From Piper betle (lineage: Eukaryota; Streptophyta; Magnoliopsida; Piperales; Piperaceae), in the NCBI GenBank assembly GCA_033002965.1, contig JAURVB010008667.1, positions 124,001 through 188,000 on the forward strand: 64,000 nucleotides of DNA, read 5' to 3'. The notes below the pieces were generated by a model. It ran no database searches. It had not been told where the DNA came from and saw only the letters and a program-made list of their open reading frames with translations. Positions 39,880 through 52,483 of this stretch are shown here, in pieces; position 1 is the stretch's first letter, and every line of letters starts with the position of its first letter. Both the position numbers and the translations under genes were made by a program.

Positions 39880-40580
39880 ACGTCGCTCTGACATGGCGCT
39901 TCACCGGTGCCGGCGAGGATAGACCGGCGGTCGGCGGTGGGCTTCTTGAAGTCATTATCAACGTTGTATCTAAAAGGCCCAAAGTTACATGCATGTACAG
40001 AGCCCAGGCCCATTGGGTCCTCCAACGGTTTTCCGTGTGGGCTAATAATATTTGTCAAGCATTACTTAAGGGTTTTGCGATGCTATCATAAGCGGTGATA
40101 AAATTTGTTTGTCTTTTCTTTCTACTTTGGAAAAAAAGTTCTTATGCGCACATTTGCTTTTATGTCATTGATTTCGTTACAAAAATAATAAATTTCCGAT
40201 GTGGAATTTGTGTACATTGATCAAAGCCATGCATGTTGGTAAAAAAATTTAATGTTAGCTAAATCGGTTAAATTTATTTTTATGCAAGTGTGGAAGAGAT
40301 AATTAATATCTATTATAATCATCAAATTTGGAGCCGGCGGAAACAAGCAGGCTACGAGTGAAAGTAAAATTGCCCATGGCTAGGTTATGCCATTCCAAGT
40401 CAGACACACAATTGTAGATCACAAATGTTTGCAAGTTTTGTTGCATAATTAAAAAAATTATTCAAAGAATTTATTACACAATTAGCCCCTCAACGTATTT
40501 TTTTCTGCCAATGCCTCTTAAATATATAGCATGCAGCTTCCCAGCTCAACGTTGCAAATTACCGACCATATAATGAGTTA
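39880..40580. other. Intergenic between methyltransferase and xylanase genes
   Basis: Likely methyltransferase promoter on the left and xylanase 3' flank on the right. No other feature seen. Confidence 0.55.
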
Positions 40581-40581
40581 A

Positions 40582-43221
40582 TCAGTCGCCCAACTTACCG
40601 CCAGACAATTGTAAAGTAACATGCCTCGTCTCGTCTCCTTCGGAAAGAGCAAAAGTTGAACTGGAAGATAGATTAGAGTACTTAACATTCACCCTGTACT
40701 CCCCTAGAAATCCATCAAAGCTGAAGGTACCGTGCACATCCGACTTCCCTGCTTCCACCTCTGTTTCCCATTCCTTAACGAGCTTGTCTACCACATCTCC
40801 GGCCGGCAAATTGTTCAGATTGCTGTCTGTGAGGCACATCTGGTAGCACCCCTTTGCGTCCAGTGCAGTCCATAGTATAATCCCATTCACAGCGGGGTGT
40901 GAAAACCCTTCCCTCAGCACCTCTTCAAGATACTCTGCCTTAAAACAAAGAAGACGAATAGGAATGCGTTTGTCACTAAAAGAGTCATAACTTATGTCTG
41001 CAAATTCCATAGCCAGATGGGCAACATATATATTATATATTACCTGAGTCTGATGGTCAAATGTTTTGCTTATATCAACCTCCGTTAGCCAGATGGGGAG
41101 TTGAAGAGTTGCAAGCTTGTCCAAGACAGCTCTCATGTAGGGAATGTTGGGCTTGGTGAAGTGCCCTTCCAGACCTATCCCTTCTAAGACTGCCCCACCT
41201 TGCCTAAGCTCCACCAGCCTCTCTACATACTTGTCCACGGTCGAATTCGGGTCCGAGCACGTTTCCACGATGTTAAACTCGTTCATGAACAACGTCGCAC
41301 GCGGATCCGCTTGCTGGGTAGCCCGAAATAATGCAAGGGACTCGTTCGGACCAAGCTGCTGCTCATAGAAGTTGAAGTGCAACATCTCGTTGCTCACATC
41401 CCAGTGCACGAATTCGCCTCCGTACTTCGACATTAGGCTCTGGATACGGTTTTTGACTGCCAATTTGAGATTGTTTCCGGTGAGGTTGCGAACCCAGGCC
41501 GGCGTGTAGATCGGATCCTCCCAAAAGATGTTGTGTCCGCGGACAAGAAGTTGGTTGGCTCGGACAAATTCGAGCATCTGGTCAGCTAGTGTGTAATTGA
41601 GCTGCCCCTGTTTGGACTCGGTCACATACCACTTGAGTTCGTTCTCGAACACGGCGGTGTTGAAGCGGTCCACAAACCATTTCTGCTCGCCGTCCGAAGT
41701 GGTTTTAGTCGGACCAAATATACATGTTCGATTTAGACATGATCAAGATGATTTATTGGGCAATAACAACGATACCTGATAAGGGGCGTTTCCGATGATG
41801 GTTTTGGATATTGCAGACCCGAACGGGAAATCCTTGGCGATCTGTTCAACGGCCACAAAGGCTCCGGGTACCCGATTGCCTTGTGAATCTGAAACATGAA
41901 CGGTCACTCCTCGTTTTCTTTTCTGCCGCCCATAATGAAGCTTAAATTTAGCCAACGTGATACCAATTGCCTCATTTCATGTTTAACGAGATACAATTAC
42001 ATGATACTGGATAAGGAGGAACTCACGGTCCTGACTGCTTCTTGTTGATGCATTTTCCATTGCGGATCAGTAAATGGTTGAAGTGAAGGGCTTCTCACAG
42101 ATATTTTGCTGCCACTCTTGTCAAAGGTCTGCACATAAATGTTAGAACATTATCTGATGTTCCAATTTTATATTTACTTTCTGGAAACGTAGTTGAAAGT
42201 AGAGAGGATTGGTTACTTGGAATAAAATGATGTAAGGTAAAGAAGGCAATGGATCTGAGGTAAATCCGCCTTTAAGGAACGACCAACATCCACTCTTTGC
42301 CGAGACCGTTCCTATGCACTTGCTGGAACCGTTTGACAGCACCTTGGCGGTTATTAGAGCAGATTCTGCACCTCCGATTGTCAACCAACCTGATAGAAGC
42401 AAGAAATCACATCATTCATGTGGTCAGTAACTAAGATTTTATTAGTGTTAATTCACAAGCTTATAATAGAATTCCCATCTGTGTTTTTTTTATAGGCAGC
42501 AACTTTTTCTAGTGAGAAATTGCATACTATATATTATTGTTGCTTCCAAAGAGCCTTTTGAGTATGGAGCTCATGTAAGATTCATGAACTAGCTAACTCA
42601 ATTCACGAGAGGCCAAAGGAGGCTAACTTCCAAAATGTTGTCACTAGTGCATGTTGGAGAATCTACTATCCCGTGATTCTTATGATTAAAATTGAAAAAT
42701 GAAATTGCTGGGAATAGATCGAAGTTTAGAATTGCAGGCTAAATGGTTCGCTAATTACCTGAGAAACTATAATGGGTGTTCCCGGTGATGTTGTTGTCCA
42801 CCCAAAAGGCCGGTGACTCCACCCACGCTCCGAAGGTGTTGAGGCTCGAATAGCTTTGAATTTTCACCTGGCCGAAATCCTCCAGAATCCCCCGTTGTAG
42901 AGTGGGGGCTCAGGATACTTCTTGCACTGCATACAATCACAAATGAAGTACATGAATGAAATCTAAGATGAATATACAAGAAGGATCACAAACCTCGGTG
43001 TATGCAGTATAGTCATATGAAGGGTCATCTGCAACAAGAATGTAAATATTGCAACAGAAGTCGTCAGATTAAGTGAATGTCGGCTGTACATATCGGTAAA
43101 AAAAAAAGGAATGGAACGAACCGGCAGTTGAAGCCAAAGGAATGACAAGAGAAATGGTCGTGATCAGGAGCAAACAAGTGAGATGCAAGAGAAGAATATG
43201 TTTTCCTCTTCTCTCTTTCAT
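40582..43221 (-). CDS. Endo-1,4-beta-xylanase, CBM22-GH10, eight exons, one frameshift
   Basis: Secreted plant-type xylan-cleaving enzyme. Exons (minus): 43221-43122 (signal peptide MKERRGKHILLLHL..), 43028-42994 (DDPSYDYTAYTE), 42926-42759, 42389-42217 and 42128-42027 (CBM22-like module: FGQVKIQSYSSLN, GAWVESPAFWVDN, LSNGSSKC, GCWSFLKGGF), about 41980-41776 (VTVHVSDSQGNRVPGAF), 41682-41044 and 40938-40582 (GH10). Catalytic signatures are intact: acid/base Glu in WDVSNEM, nucleophile Glu in WLTEVDIS, plus GHNIFWEDP and GIILWTALD. Exon 3 is split by one missing base in the CCCCC (GGGGG on the coding strand) run at 42889-42893. The last intron (41043-40939) is 105 nt and has no in-frame stop. 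The 5' edge of exon 6 is uncertain. Roughly 590 residues. Confidence 0.92.
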
Positions 43222-43224
43222 TTT

Positions 43225-43980
43225 ATCCTAGTAGCAAAAGAGAGGATCAATGCGTTCCAATCGGGAGGGAAACCAATGGAGTGTGAACGGGAAATCACAG
43301 GCGGCACAGTACTGCTTTGCACTTTTTCATTCATCAAAACGACACTCGCCTGTGCTTAGTCACATGCATGATGCAGCTGGCCATCCCGTTTTTTGACATT
43401 CTCCTTGGCTGGGCCTGCCCGGATCAGTTTTGGACTTGGTAGTGCCAATTTGCACCCACTGTCATAGCTCACAACCTCTAAAAACAAGGATTTGTTGGGC
43501 TAAACTTGCGCATTTGATCTACCCGACCAATTACAGATGTATGTGCACGAGAAGTGACTGCTGCAGAGGTCTCGGCATAGGGTCTGTAATATGTTAAAAA
43601 TTTGTCATTTATATTTATATAAATGGTAGTTTAGGATTCTCCGACACCCTTTGGAAGAAGAAGAAGAAGTTAAGCGGGCTTTTATCTTGGCCTATCGTGC
43701 TTGTCTCTATACATGTGCGTGCCTTTACCGGCTTAACTATACATGGGGGAGACTTGGCATTTAATTTGGCTTGATTTGGTTGTGGGGCGTCCTCATGCTG
43801 ACTCTTCGCTTGCCACCACTTCCATGAAAAGTAGTTGTATTTGGACGGACATACTGCCCCGATTTAACAAATTACAACAGTGCTACTCAAACTCGAGCAT
43901 GCATCGGTACGAGGTCCCAACGCTAACAAATCAAGGTGGGCTATATTGAACTTTAGCTACAAAATTGTGATCTTTAACCT
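43225..43980. other. Intergenic upstream of the xylanase gene
   Basis: Likely xylanase promoter followed by spacer. A GAA trinucleotide run lies near 43655. No gene seen. Confidence 0.55.
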
Positions 43981-43984
43981 TGAA

Positions 43985-46303
43985 ACCATAGTTACAAAAA
44001 ATAGAATCGGAATTAGAATCAGTTTTCGAAGAAGTGACTGAATTGGATTGAATCGATCTAAATCGGTTAAGAATCAGTCATATACAAAAATTTGAACTTA
44101 ATTAAAATTGGTAGGTTATTAATTATAGAATATTTTATTATGATGTCGTTTTTATGTTATAATATTTATTATATTTTATGATAATTTTTTAGATTTTTTG
44201 AATTATTTAGAGTAAATTATTATTTTTGACTCGAGTCAGATTCTGCTATTTCATCCCCCTTCTCTCTCCCCGACGCCGCCCATTTTCCCTCTTTGGTCGC
44301 CGCTGCCGCCCCCGCCTTGCCCCACCGACCGTCGCCGCCCTCGTCGCCCTCTCGCCCTGCCCCCCCCCCCCCACACACACACACCTTGTTGTCCCTGCCA
44401 CTCCGTCACCACCCTCGTTGGCCCATCCCCTATCGCACCATGGCAACCCTCGCCTGCTGCCCCGCCACCCTCGCCCTGTCCCCTATCTTGCCGCCCTCGC
44501 TGCCCTGTTCCTTGCCACCGATGTGCCCTCACCCTCCCCCCGGTCGCTCGGCACCTCCTCTGTGCCGCAGGCTAAAATCGGCCAATTTGAGCCGATTCTC
44601 AAATCGGCTCAAATCAACCAATTTATGAACTGATTCGAGTTAAAACTGATTTACATTTTTTTTTACGCAGATCGCGACTTATCTAATTTAAATCGGCCAA
44701 ATTCGAATAAAATCGTCAAAGACACGTATACATCGGCACGCTAGCCCGGGCCGACTGTTGCAGGGACATAAATTGGGGACAAATCATGAGTCCAATGGCC
44801 ATGGACTATGGTCCTTGTTGATGAAGACGTGCATGTTCCTACTATTACCTAAACCCATCATCTACGCCACTTCGTTTCTTGGTTTGTACTACTTCTTATT
44901 ATATATGCAGTGTATGTATTGTATATGAATGAAAATTGTTTCCTCGGTAATGAATTGAAAGTTATTACTGTACATACGTGGGAATATGTTATACCTTAAA
45001 CCCTTCGTCCCAGCTTGACCCTATTGAATAATTTCCGTTCGAGCTAATTAGCAAGAGTTGTGCTATACGCAATTTTAAAATCTATCTATTTTTTAATTAG
45101 GGTGATGGCTTTTTAGACATTGAAAATTGGGGCCTTTAAAGCTCCTGTAAAGAAAACAATGTGGTTTTAAAGTGAAGTTTGAAAGTATAAATATTATTTT
45201 CCAAACATCAATTGTCACGACGCTAAATCATTTAACGTTGCGATCTCTATTTTGGCTCCCATTTTGCCCTTTGGTGATGTTTTGGGACTCTGACTCGTGA
45301 TTCGTGAAAAACGAGTATTGTGAAAAATGTGAGACGGACATCTTATAACCAGTTCAGAATAAAATCAAGTAATTTATATATCATCCGTAATCTAATCCTG
45401 AGTTATAGAAATCGGCCGATTCCACTCGAAATTTGTGGCAGATTTAAATCGGATCGGAGGGTTTTCTATTCAAAAAATCATGTGAATCAGTCTATAAAAC
45501 GACCAATTCGAGCTGATTTTGGAATTAGCCTAAATTGGCCGATTCCGAATGGTGGCAATAGATAGGGCGGCAACGGTGAGTGGCGAGGGCGGCGACCAGG
45601 TGACGGGGGGCCTGGGTGGGGGGTGGCCAATTCCAAACGGCGGCGATAGACTGGGCGAGGGAGTACTGGGCAGCGATGGTGAGCGGCGAGCGGCGAGGGC
45701 GGTGACTGGGCGATGGGGGGCTGGGTGGGGGGCGGGGGAGAGAGGATCTAGAGGGGCGGAAGGGGGTGGCGGTGGACGACTAGGCCGACACGAAAGCGGG
45801 TGGTGGTGCGGTGCGGAGCTGGGTGGGGGGCACAGGGGGGCATGGTGGGGCCGATAAGGGGAGGCGAGGCCGGGCGGGGCAACAGCGGCGGGGAGGGATG
45901 GGGTGGGGTTGGCGGGGGGAGGTTGGGCGCGGCAGTGACAGGGAAGGAGGGTTGTGGGTGTGGGAGAGATAATGGAAAGAAATAAAGAAATAGTCGTGGC
46001 ATTGTTGTAATTAAAACTTGACTCGAATCCGACTCTGAGTTAAAAATAATAACTAATTCTAAATAATTTTAAAAAAATCCAAAAAATATGAAAAAATATC
46101 ATAAAAGATAATACATACTATAATATCAAAATGTAATGTTCTATAACAAATAACTCACGATTTTAACTAAGTGAAAAATTTTGTATAAGACTAATTTGGA
46201 CCGCTTCACCTAAATTGATTCTTGACTGATTTGATCGGATTGAGTGACTCCCTTGAAAACTGATTCCGATTCCTATTCCTATTCAAAATTTTGAAACTAC
46301 AAT
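43985..46303. mobile_element. AATCGG-rich inverted-repeat element A (two opposed units)
   Basis: The left end (GAATCGGAATTAGAATCAG near 44005) and right end (reverse complement GGAATCGGAATCAG near 46270) are inverted repeats several hundred bases long. Each arm runs inward through AT-rich DNA, a TTGACTCGAGTC-like block (44227 and 46015), a GC-rich low-complexity core (44255-44570 C-rich, 45549-45970 G-rich) and an AATCGGCC-rich stretch (near 44577 and 45535). About 600 bp between lacks this symmetry. It may be one foldback element or two opposed units. Open frames in the cores are Pro/Arg- or Gly-rich in several frames and I do not count them as genes. No target duplication was fixed. Confidence 0.65.
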
Positions 46304-46524
46304 CCAATCACACTTTTGAGAATTGATGACAACGAAGTTAATCAATTAATGTCTTTGTTTGGCAGCCCCAAGAGCCAGATATTGATAATTGGTTGGAAAA
46401 GTAGATTATTTGCTCCCTAGTTTCTTAGTTCAAAGCAAGATGTGCATAAACCATAGTTGCCGGAATCGGCCGATTCGAATCGGATCGGCCCCGAATTGGA
46501 GCCGAACTCGCCCGATTCACCCCG

Positions 46525-49500
46525 TGTAACACCCCAAATCCGGTTCACGCTCGTGAACCGAACCGGCATGTTACAGGCCCCGGTTAGGTTGGCTAACCCG
46601 AACCTAACTCATACGGATCCAATCTCGGCGTCTTAAGATGTAGATACGACTTGTCATGCATGGATAAATTCATAAAACCTTAACATAATACTACATGGAT
46701 GACATGCAACCTAAACTTCACACCAACACAATTACAATCAAAATTAGTAAAAATTATAAAATAAAAGGGACAGAATTTCCCCTAAAAATGTAATTAGGGG
46801 CCACCCTGTCAAAAACGTATATTCAAACATATATACGTATAGCAACGATAGCATTCACACATACTTTTAATCTATTATATTCATCATTCTCTGAACTTTG
46901 GGTCCTAACCCATCACACTTTTGCTGCGCTACTCTGATCATTTCACATTCTATCATGTCTCATGCATTTGAACATGTCATTCACAATATAATAACATAAT
47001 AACACAAAATTAAACATTCAGAAATCTAACATGTGTGTGTACAAGACCTCATTGCTCCTTCGTCCAAGCTGGCTCCTCCAACTCGTGATTATTACCTACA
47101 TATAGTATAAAAACACGTCAGTAACAAGTGTTACTGGTCCGGAAAATAAAATAACTATAGCAAGCTGGCTATGAGAGCAAACTCTCATATGAAAGAAAAC
47201 ATCATACTCCACGTGAACACTCTGAAGGGAACTACTGAGGAGCCACTGGGCTGCAGACCCGGTAGCATCCCGAACTTACTGCTGCTGGTACTGTGCTACT
47301 CTCAACACTTCTTTTTCAGTACTTCTCGTGAAACTTTATCCTAAGCCCTCTCCTTACCTCCATATTTCTCCTGGCCTTGAGCACGAAGGCCGAGTACTCT
47401 CAGGCAGTCGCCTTTAGTTGTAAAACCCACGATTCGAGTCAGGGTTTTATATTCAGAACCGGTCGAGTCGACCGTTATTTTTCGAGTTGAGTCAGTTTCA
47501 GGACACGTGTACTGAGCCGATGTCAGTTGCGTGTATGAGCTATGAGGGTCATGCGTACCCAAGTATATGATGATAACGTCATGAATACAGCAGAACAGAA
47601 TGAGTTATCAGAATATATGAGAGTATGCCAGTGATTTTTTTATTTTATATATAGTGGATCGTAGAATTAGTTTTAGGCCGTTTACCGCGTTAGGACGCGT
47701 CGCGGGCATTTTGGGTGGGTTGATAGTTCTAGAGCATATCATTATAATTTTTTTGGTGTTGTTTGATTTTACGGGATTTTTCCCGATTTTTATGAATTTT
47801 TTTAGGATTTAATACGAGTTAGTTATGATACTTGACTCGAGCCGGAGACGAGTCAAGTATTATTTACGAGTTTGCCACCCATTTTCACCCCGACTTTTTC
47901 TTCCCCCGCGCCCAAACCCTCGCCCGCGCCGCCCCTGTTCGCGCGCCACCGCCGCCGCTGTCGGCGCGGCCCGGCCGTCGACCGACGCCGCCCAGCTCGG
48001 CGACAACGTCGGCCTGCCGCCCCGACCAGGTCCGGCCACCATGTGGCCGCCGCGACGCCGGAACGCCTCGCCAATCGCCGCGCCCGCGTTGTGCTTCGCG
48101 TTGCCGATTTCGCCGCCGGCGACCGTCGCCGCCGTGATCGAGTGGTCACCTCGACGTCTTCGACCAACCCACGACCGTCCCCGACCGGAACGGAGGCCAG
48201 CGCCGCCCATCCCGGCCGGATCGAGTCACCCACCGCCGCCACCACTGTTTTGACCATTTTCCGGCGAGCCGCCAACTCCGTCGACCATGTTGAGGCCATA
48301 GATGAGTCGGGCTCGCCGAGCCGGTTCCGAGGGTACCCAACACGACCCCTTTCCGACTAGTAGGCGCCGTAGGCGATGGTTGCCGGAAAACCACCGGAAG
48401 TCGCCGGAAAACCGCCAGTAGCTGCCGGAAAACCGCCGAAAAATCGGAATTTCTGGAATTCGCCGGAATTCACCGGATCTTCCGCGGGGCTCACCCAGTG
48501 GAGCCCGATCGAGCTTCGGACGCCGATGAGCGCCAAATTTGAGCTCCGAGACGCGCGACGGAACCCTAGCCGTCGCCGATTGCCGACGACGTGAGGTATA
48601 ATTACCTCCGATTGAGTTATTTAAAATTGAATATGATTGTTAGCATAGCATGCTAGAATTAACTAGTTGTCATGATGAATGTTAGCACAATATGCTAGAT
48701 TTGATTAACCGTCATGAGTAATGTCTAATTATGAGTAAAGGGATGATTGTATGATTTGAGTGATTGCGAATAAATAGTAAGTGATCTAATGAGAGCATGA
48801 TAAGTTATTACGACATAACTTAGAAAAACACGATAAGATTGGTATGAATAGGAGTTAGAATTTCTTTCATAATTATTGTTATATAATTGTTGATTGTTGT
48901 GGTAGATGTTGTATTGTGAGCGTGTTTAATCATAACGAGTTTGATGCATCATTTAGTTAGCGGGCGTTAGTATTTAGTTTTGATGTGTAGGTACGGAGTA
49001 GGAGCTTGCCGCCTAGGCGCGATGACACGCTTGGAGCTTCTACCAGGTCCGTTTAGGACTCGTCTTGTTTTACGCTCTTCCATTGTATGTTTATTTTATT
49101 ATTGCAGGGCGGGTTAAGTGGCGTTTTATCGGATCCCACTTAACTCGGGCCATTTAATCGAATATTTCCGGATTAATAACCCCTCGAGGATGAGATCCCT
49201 CGAGGATGATTTCGAAAACAAGATCCACCACAAGTTGCCTTCGGGCCTATTATATGAATCCCTTCCCAGGCCTATATATATAGTTTTATCGAGTTTTCAG
49301 TGAGACGAGAGATGGAGAAACCGACTGCACGTACCATGCAGAGGATGCCGTGACAGTCAAAGCGGGCTCTGGATTAGTGCCAGCGGACTGTTCCATTCCC
49401 GAGGGATCCTGACAACTCCGCGTTTGAGTTCCTCACACCTGGAGAACGTGGAGGTTTACGGGTACTGTTTAGTACAGCGCATGTCCGGACTTGTGGTTCA

Positions 49501-52483
49501 AAGGGTACTAAAGGCGACTGCCTGAGAGTACTCGGCCTTCGTGCTCAAGGCCAGGAGAGATATGGAGGTTCGGAGAGGGCTTAGGATAAAGTTTCATGAG
49601 AAGTACTGAAAAAGAAGTGCTGAGAGTAGCACAGTACCAGCAGCAGAGCAGTAAGTTCGGGATGCTACCGGGTCTGCAGCCCAGTGGCTCCTCAGTAGTG
49701 CCCTTCAGAGTGTTCACGTGGAGTATGATGTTTTCTTTCAGATGAGAGTTTGCTCTCATAGCCAGTTTGTTATAGTTATTTTATTTTCCGGACCAGTAAC
49801 GCTTGTTACTGACGTTTTTCTTATATATATGTAGGTGATAAGCACGAGATGGATGAGCCAGCTGGGACGGAGGAGCAATAAGGTCTTCTGCACACACACA
49901 TTGGGTGATTAAATATTTAATGTTTGTTTATGATGTTATTTTATACACATGCTATGAGTAAATGTTTGAGCATGATGATATGATATGAATGAAATGTTAA
50001 GACACGATAACAGAATGCAAAATATGATCAGAGTTGCGCAGCGGAGTGGGTTGAGACCCAAGTTTTAAAATAAGTTACAACATGTTAGATTTTATATTTT
50101 ATATGAATGAAATTATTTGATATATGGTTAGATATATATTTGCATATGTATATTTGACAGGGTGGCCCCTAATTGCATTTTTAGGGGAAACTCTATCCGT
50201 TATATTTCAAAGTTTTCATTAATTTTTATCGGGATTGTCTTGGTGTGCACTCTGATTTGTATGTCATTCACGTAGTACCATGTTAGGGTTTGTGTATTCA
50301 TCCATGCTTTGAGAGTTGTATCTTCATCTTAAGACGCCGAGATTGGATCCGTATGAGTTAGGTTCGGGTTAGCCGACCTAACCGGGGCCGGTAACATGCC
50401 GGTTCGGTTCACGAGTGTGGACCGGATTTGGGGTGTTACATTAGTACCCTTTGAACCACAAGTCCGGACATGCGCTATACTAAACAGTACCCGTAAACCT
50501 CCACATTCTCCGGGTGTGAAGAACTCAAACGCGGAGTTGTCAGGATCCCTTGGGAATGGAACAGTCCGCTGGCACTAATCCAGAGCCCGCTTTGACTGTC
50601 ACGGCATCCTCTGCATGGTACGTGCAGTCGATTTCTCCATCTCTCGTCTCACTAAAAACGCGAAAACTACATATATATATAGGGCTGGGTATGGATTTAT
50701 ATAATAGGCCCGAAGGCAACTTGTGGTGGATCTTGGTTTCGAAATCATCCTCGAGGGATCTCATCCTCGAGGGGTTATTAATCCGAAAAATGTTCGGTTA
50801 AATGGCCCGAGTTAAGTGGGATCCGATAAAGCGCCACTTAACCCGTCCTGCAGGCAATAAATTAAACATACAATAGAAAGAGTAAATCAGAGACGAGTCC
50901 TAAACGGACCTGGTAGAAGCTCCAACGTGTCATCGCGCCTAGGTGGCGAGCTCCTACTTCGTACTTACACATCAAAACTAAATACTAACGCCCGCTAACT
51001 AAATGATGCATCAAACACAATGAACATCAATCACAATTCAATCATCAACATCCAGCAACAGTTAAATAATCATAAATTTAAATAATTCTAACTCATCCTA
51101 GTCATACCAATTTTATTACGTTTTTCAAAGTTACGTCCTGATCACTTATCATGCTGAGGCTCCTACCTCATTAGATCGCTGAACCTTGATTCACACTTAA
51201 TCTCATCATGTAACTTATCATTTCATCCCTAATTAGTCATTAATCACATCATAAATCCTAGCATGCTGTGCTAACAATCATCAACTTTAAATAATCAAAT
51301 CGGAGGTAATTATACCTCACGTCGTCGGCAATCGGCGACGGTTAGGGTTCCGTCGCGCGTCTCGGAGCTTGAATTCGGCGCTCCTCGGCGTCTGAAGCTC
51401 GATCGGGCTCCACTGGGTGAGCCCCGCGGAAGATCCGGTGAATTCTGGCGAATTCCAGAAATTTCGATTTTCCGGCAGTTGCTGGCGGTTTTCCAGCGAC
51501 TTCCGGTGGTTTTCCGGCGACTATTGCCTGTGGTATCTACTAGCTGGATAGGGGTCATGTAGGGTACCCTCGGAACCGGCTCGGTGAGCCCGACTCATCT
51601 ACGAGGTCGATGCGGCCAACGGAGGTGGCGGCTCGCCGGAAAATGGCTAAAACAGAGCGGCGGCGTTGGGTCGCTAAATCTGGCCGGCCAGGGCGGCGAT
51701 GCCCTCCATTCCGGTCGGGGAAGGTCGCTGGAAGGCTAAGGGTGCTGAGGCGAGTGACCGATCGCGGCGGCGTTGGTCGCCGGCGGCGGAATCGGTGACG
51801 GAAGTGCAACGCGGGCGCAGCGTCGCGGCGTGGCTTCCTCGCGTCGCGGCGGTCCGATGGGGTCCGGACCTGGTCGGGGCAGCACGGCAACGGCGTCGCT
51901 GAGCTGGGCGGCGTCGGTCGACGGCCGGGTGGCGCCGATAGCGACGGCGGTGGCGCGCGAACAGGTCTGGCGTGACACGAGGGTTTGGGCGTGGGGGAGA
52001 AAAGGTCGGGGGTGTGTGTGGTGGCAAACTCGTAAATATTACTTGACTCGTCTCCGGCTCGAGTCAAGTATAATAACTAAGTCGTATTAAATCCTAAAAA
52101 ATTCATAAAAATTGGGAAAAATCCCGTAAAATCAAACAAATACCAAACATCGTAATGATATGCTCTAGGACTATCAACCCACCCGAAATGACCGTAACAC
52201 ATCCTAACACAATAAACGGCCTAAAACTAATTCTACGATCCATTATATATAAAAATAATAATAAAAATGACTGGCATACTCTCATATATCTGATAACTCA
52301 TTCTGTTCTGTTGTGTTCATGACGTTATCATCATATACTTGGGTACGCATGACCCTCATAGCTCATACACACGACTGGCATCGGCTCGATACACGTGTCC
52401 TGAAACTGACTCAACTCAAAAAAATAACGGTCGACCCGACCGGCTCTAAATATAAAACCCTAACTCGAATCGTGGGTTTTACA
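46525..52483 (-). mobile_element. Outer LTR-like element (about 2.9 kb) split by an inverted copy of itself
   Basis: On the plus strand it starts TGTAACACCCC at 46525 and ends GGGTTTTACA at 52483, flanked by the 5-bp target duplication CCCCG (46520-46524 and 52484-52488). Segment 46525-47413 plus 50446-52483, with one TTAGT, is the reverse complement of the inner copy, roughly nine bases in ten matching where I compared them. TG...CA ends, 5-bp duplication and an internal TATA-like box fit a long solo LTR or a non-autonomous LTR element; no integrase, RT or gag is present. Minus orientation is chosen so that it reads the same way as the inner copy, TATA box forward. Confidence 0.8.
47419..50440 (+). 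mobile_element. Inner LTR-like element, 3022 bp, inserted into its own kind
   Basis: It starts TGTAAAACCC at 47419 and ends GGGGTGTTACA at 50440, flanked by TTAGT at 47414-47418 and 50441-50445. It sits in reverse orientation within the outer copy. Contents in order: AT-rich 5' part, a TTGACTCGAG block near 47833, a GC-rich segment (47890-48590), AT-rich DNA, a stretch with CCTATATATATAG near 49269 (TATA-like), GC-balanced DNA, and an AT-rich end. Open frames in the GC-rich segment overlap in several frames, so coding is doubtful. No tRNA primer site or direct terminal repeats are seen inside, favouring a solo LTR, though 3 kb is long. Confidence 0.82.

Noticed and set aside
44226..45985. Pro-, Arg- and Gly-rich open frames in the AATCGG element
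   Set aside because: Low-complexity cores of a mobile element; open in many frames, no domain.
47825..48360. Long open frames (up to 162 codons) in the GC-rich segment of the inner LTR-like element, with counterparts at 51555-52067 in the outer copy
   Set aside because: Similar wording in both copies, but several frames and both strands are open at once because of GC bias, composition is Pro/Arg/Ala-rich, and frame relations differ between the copies.
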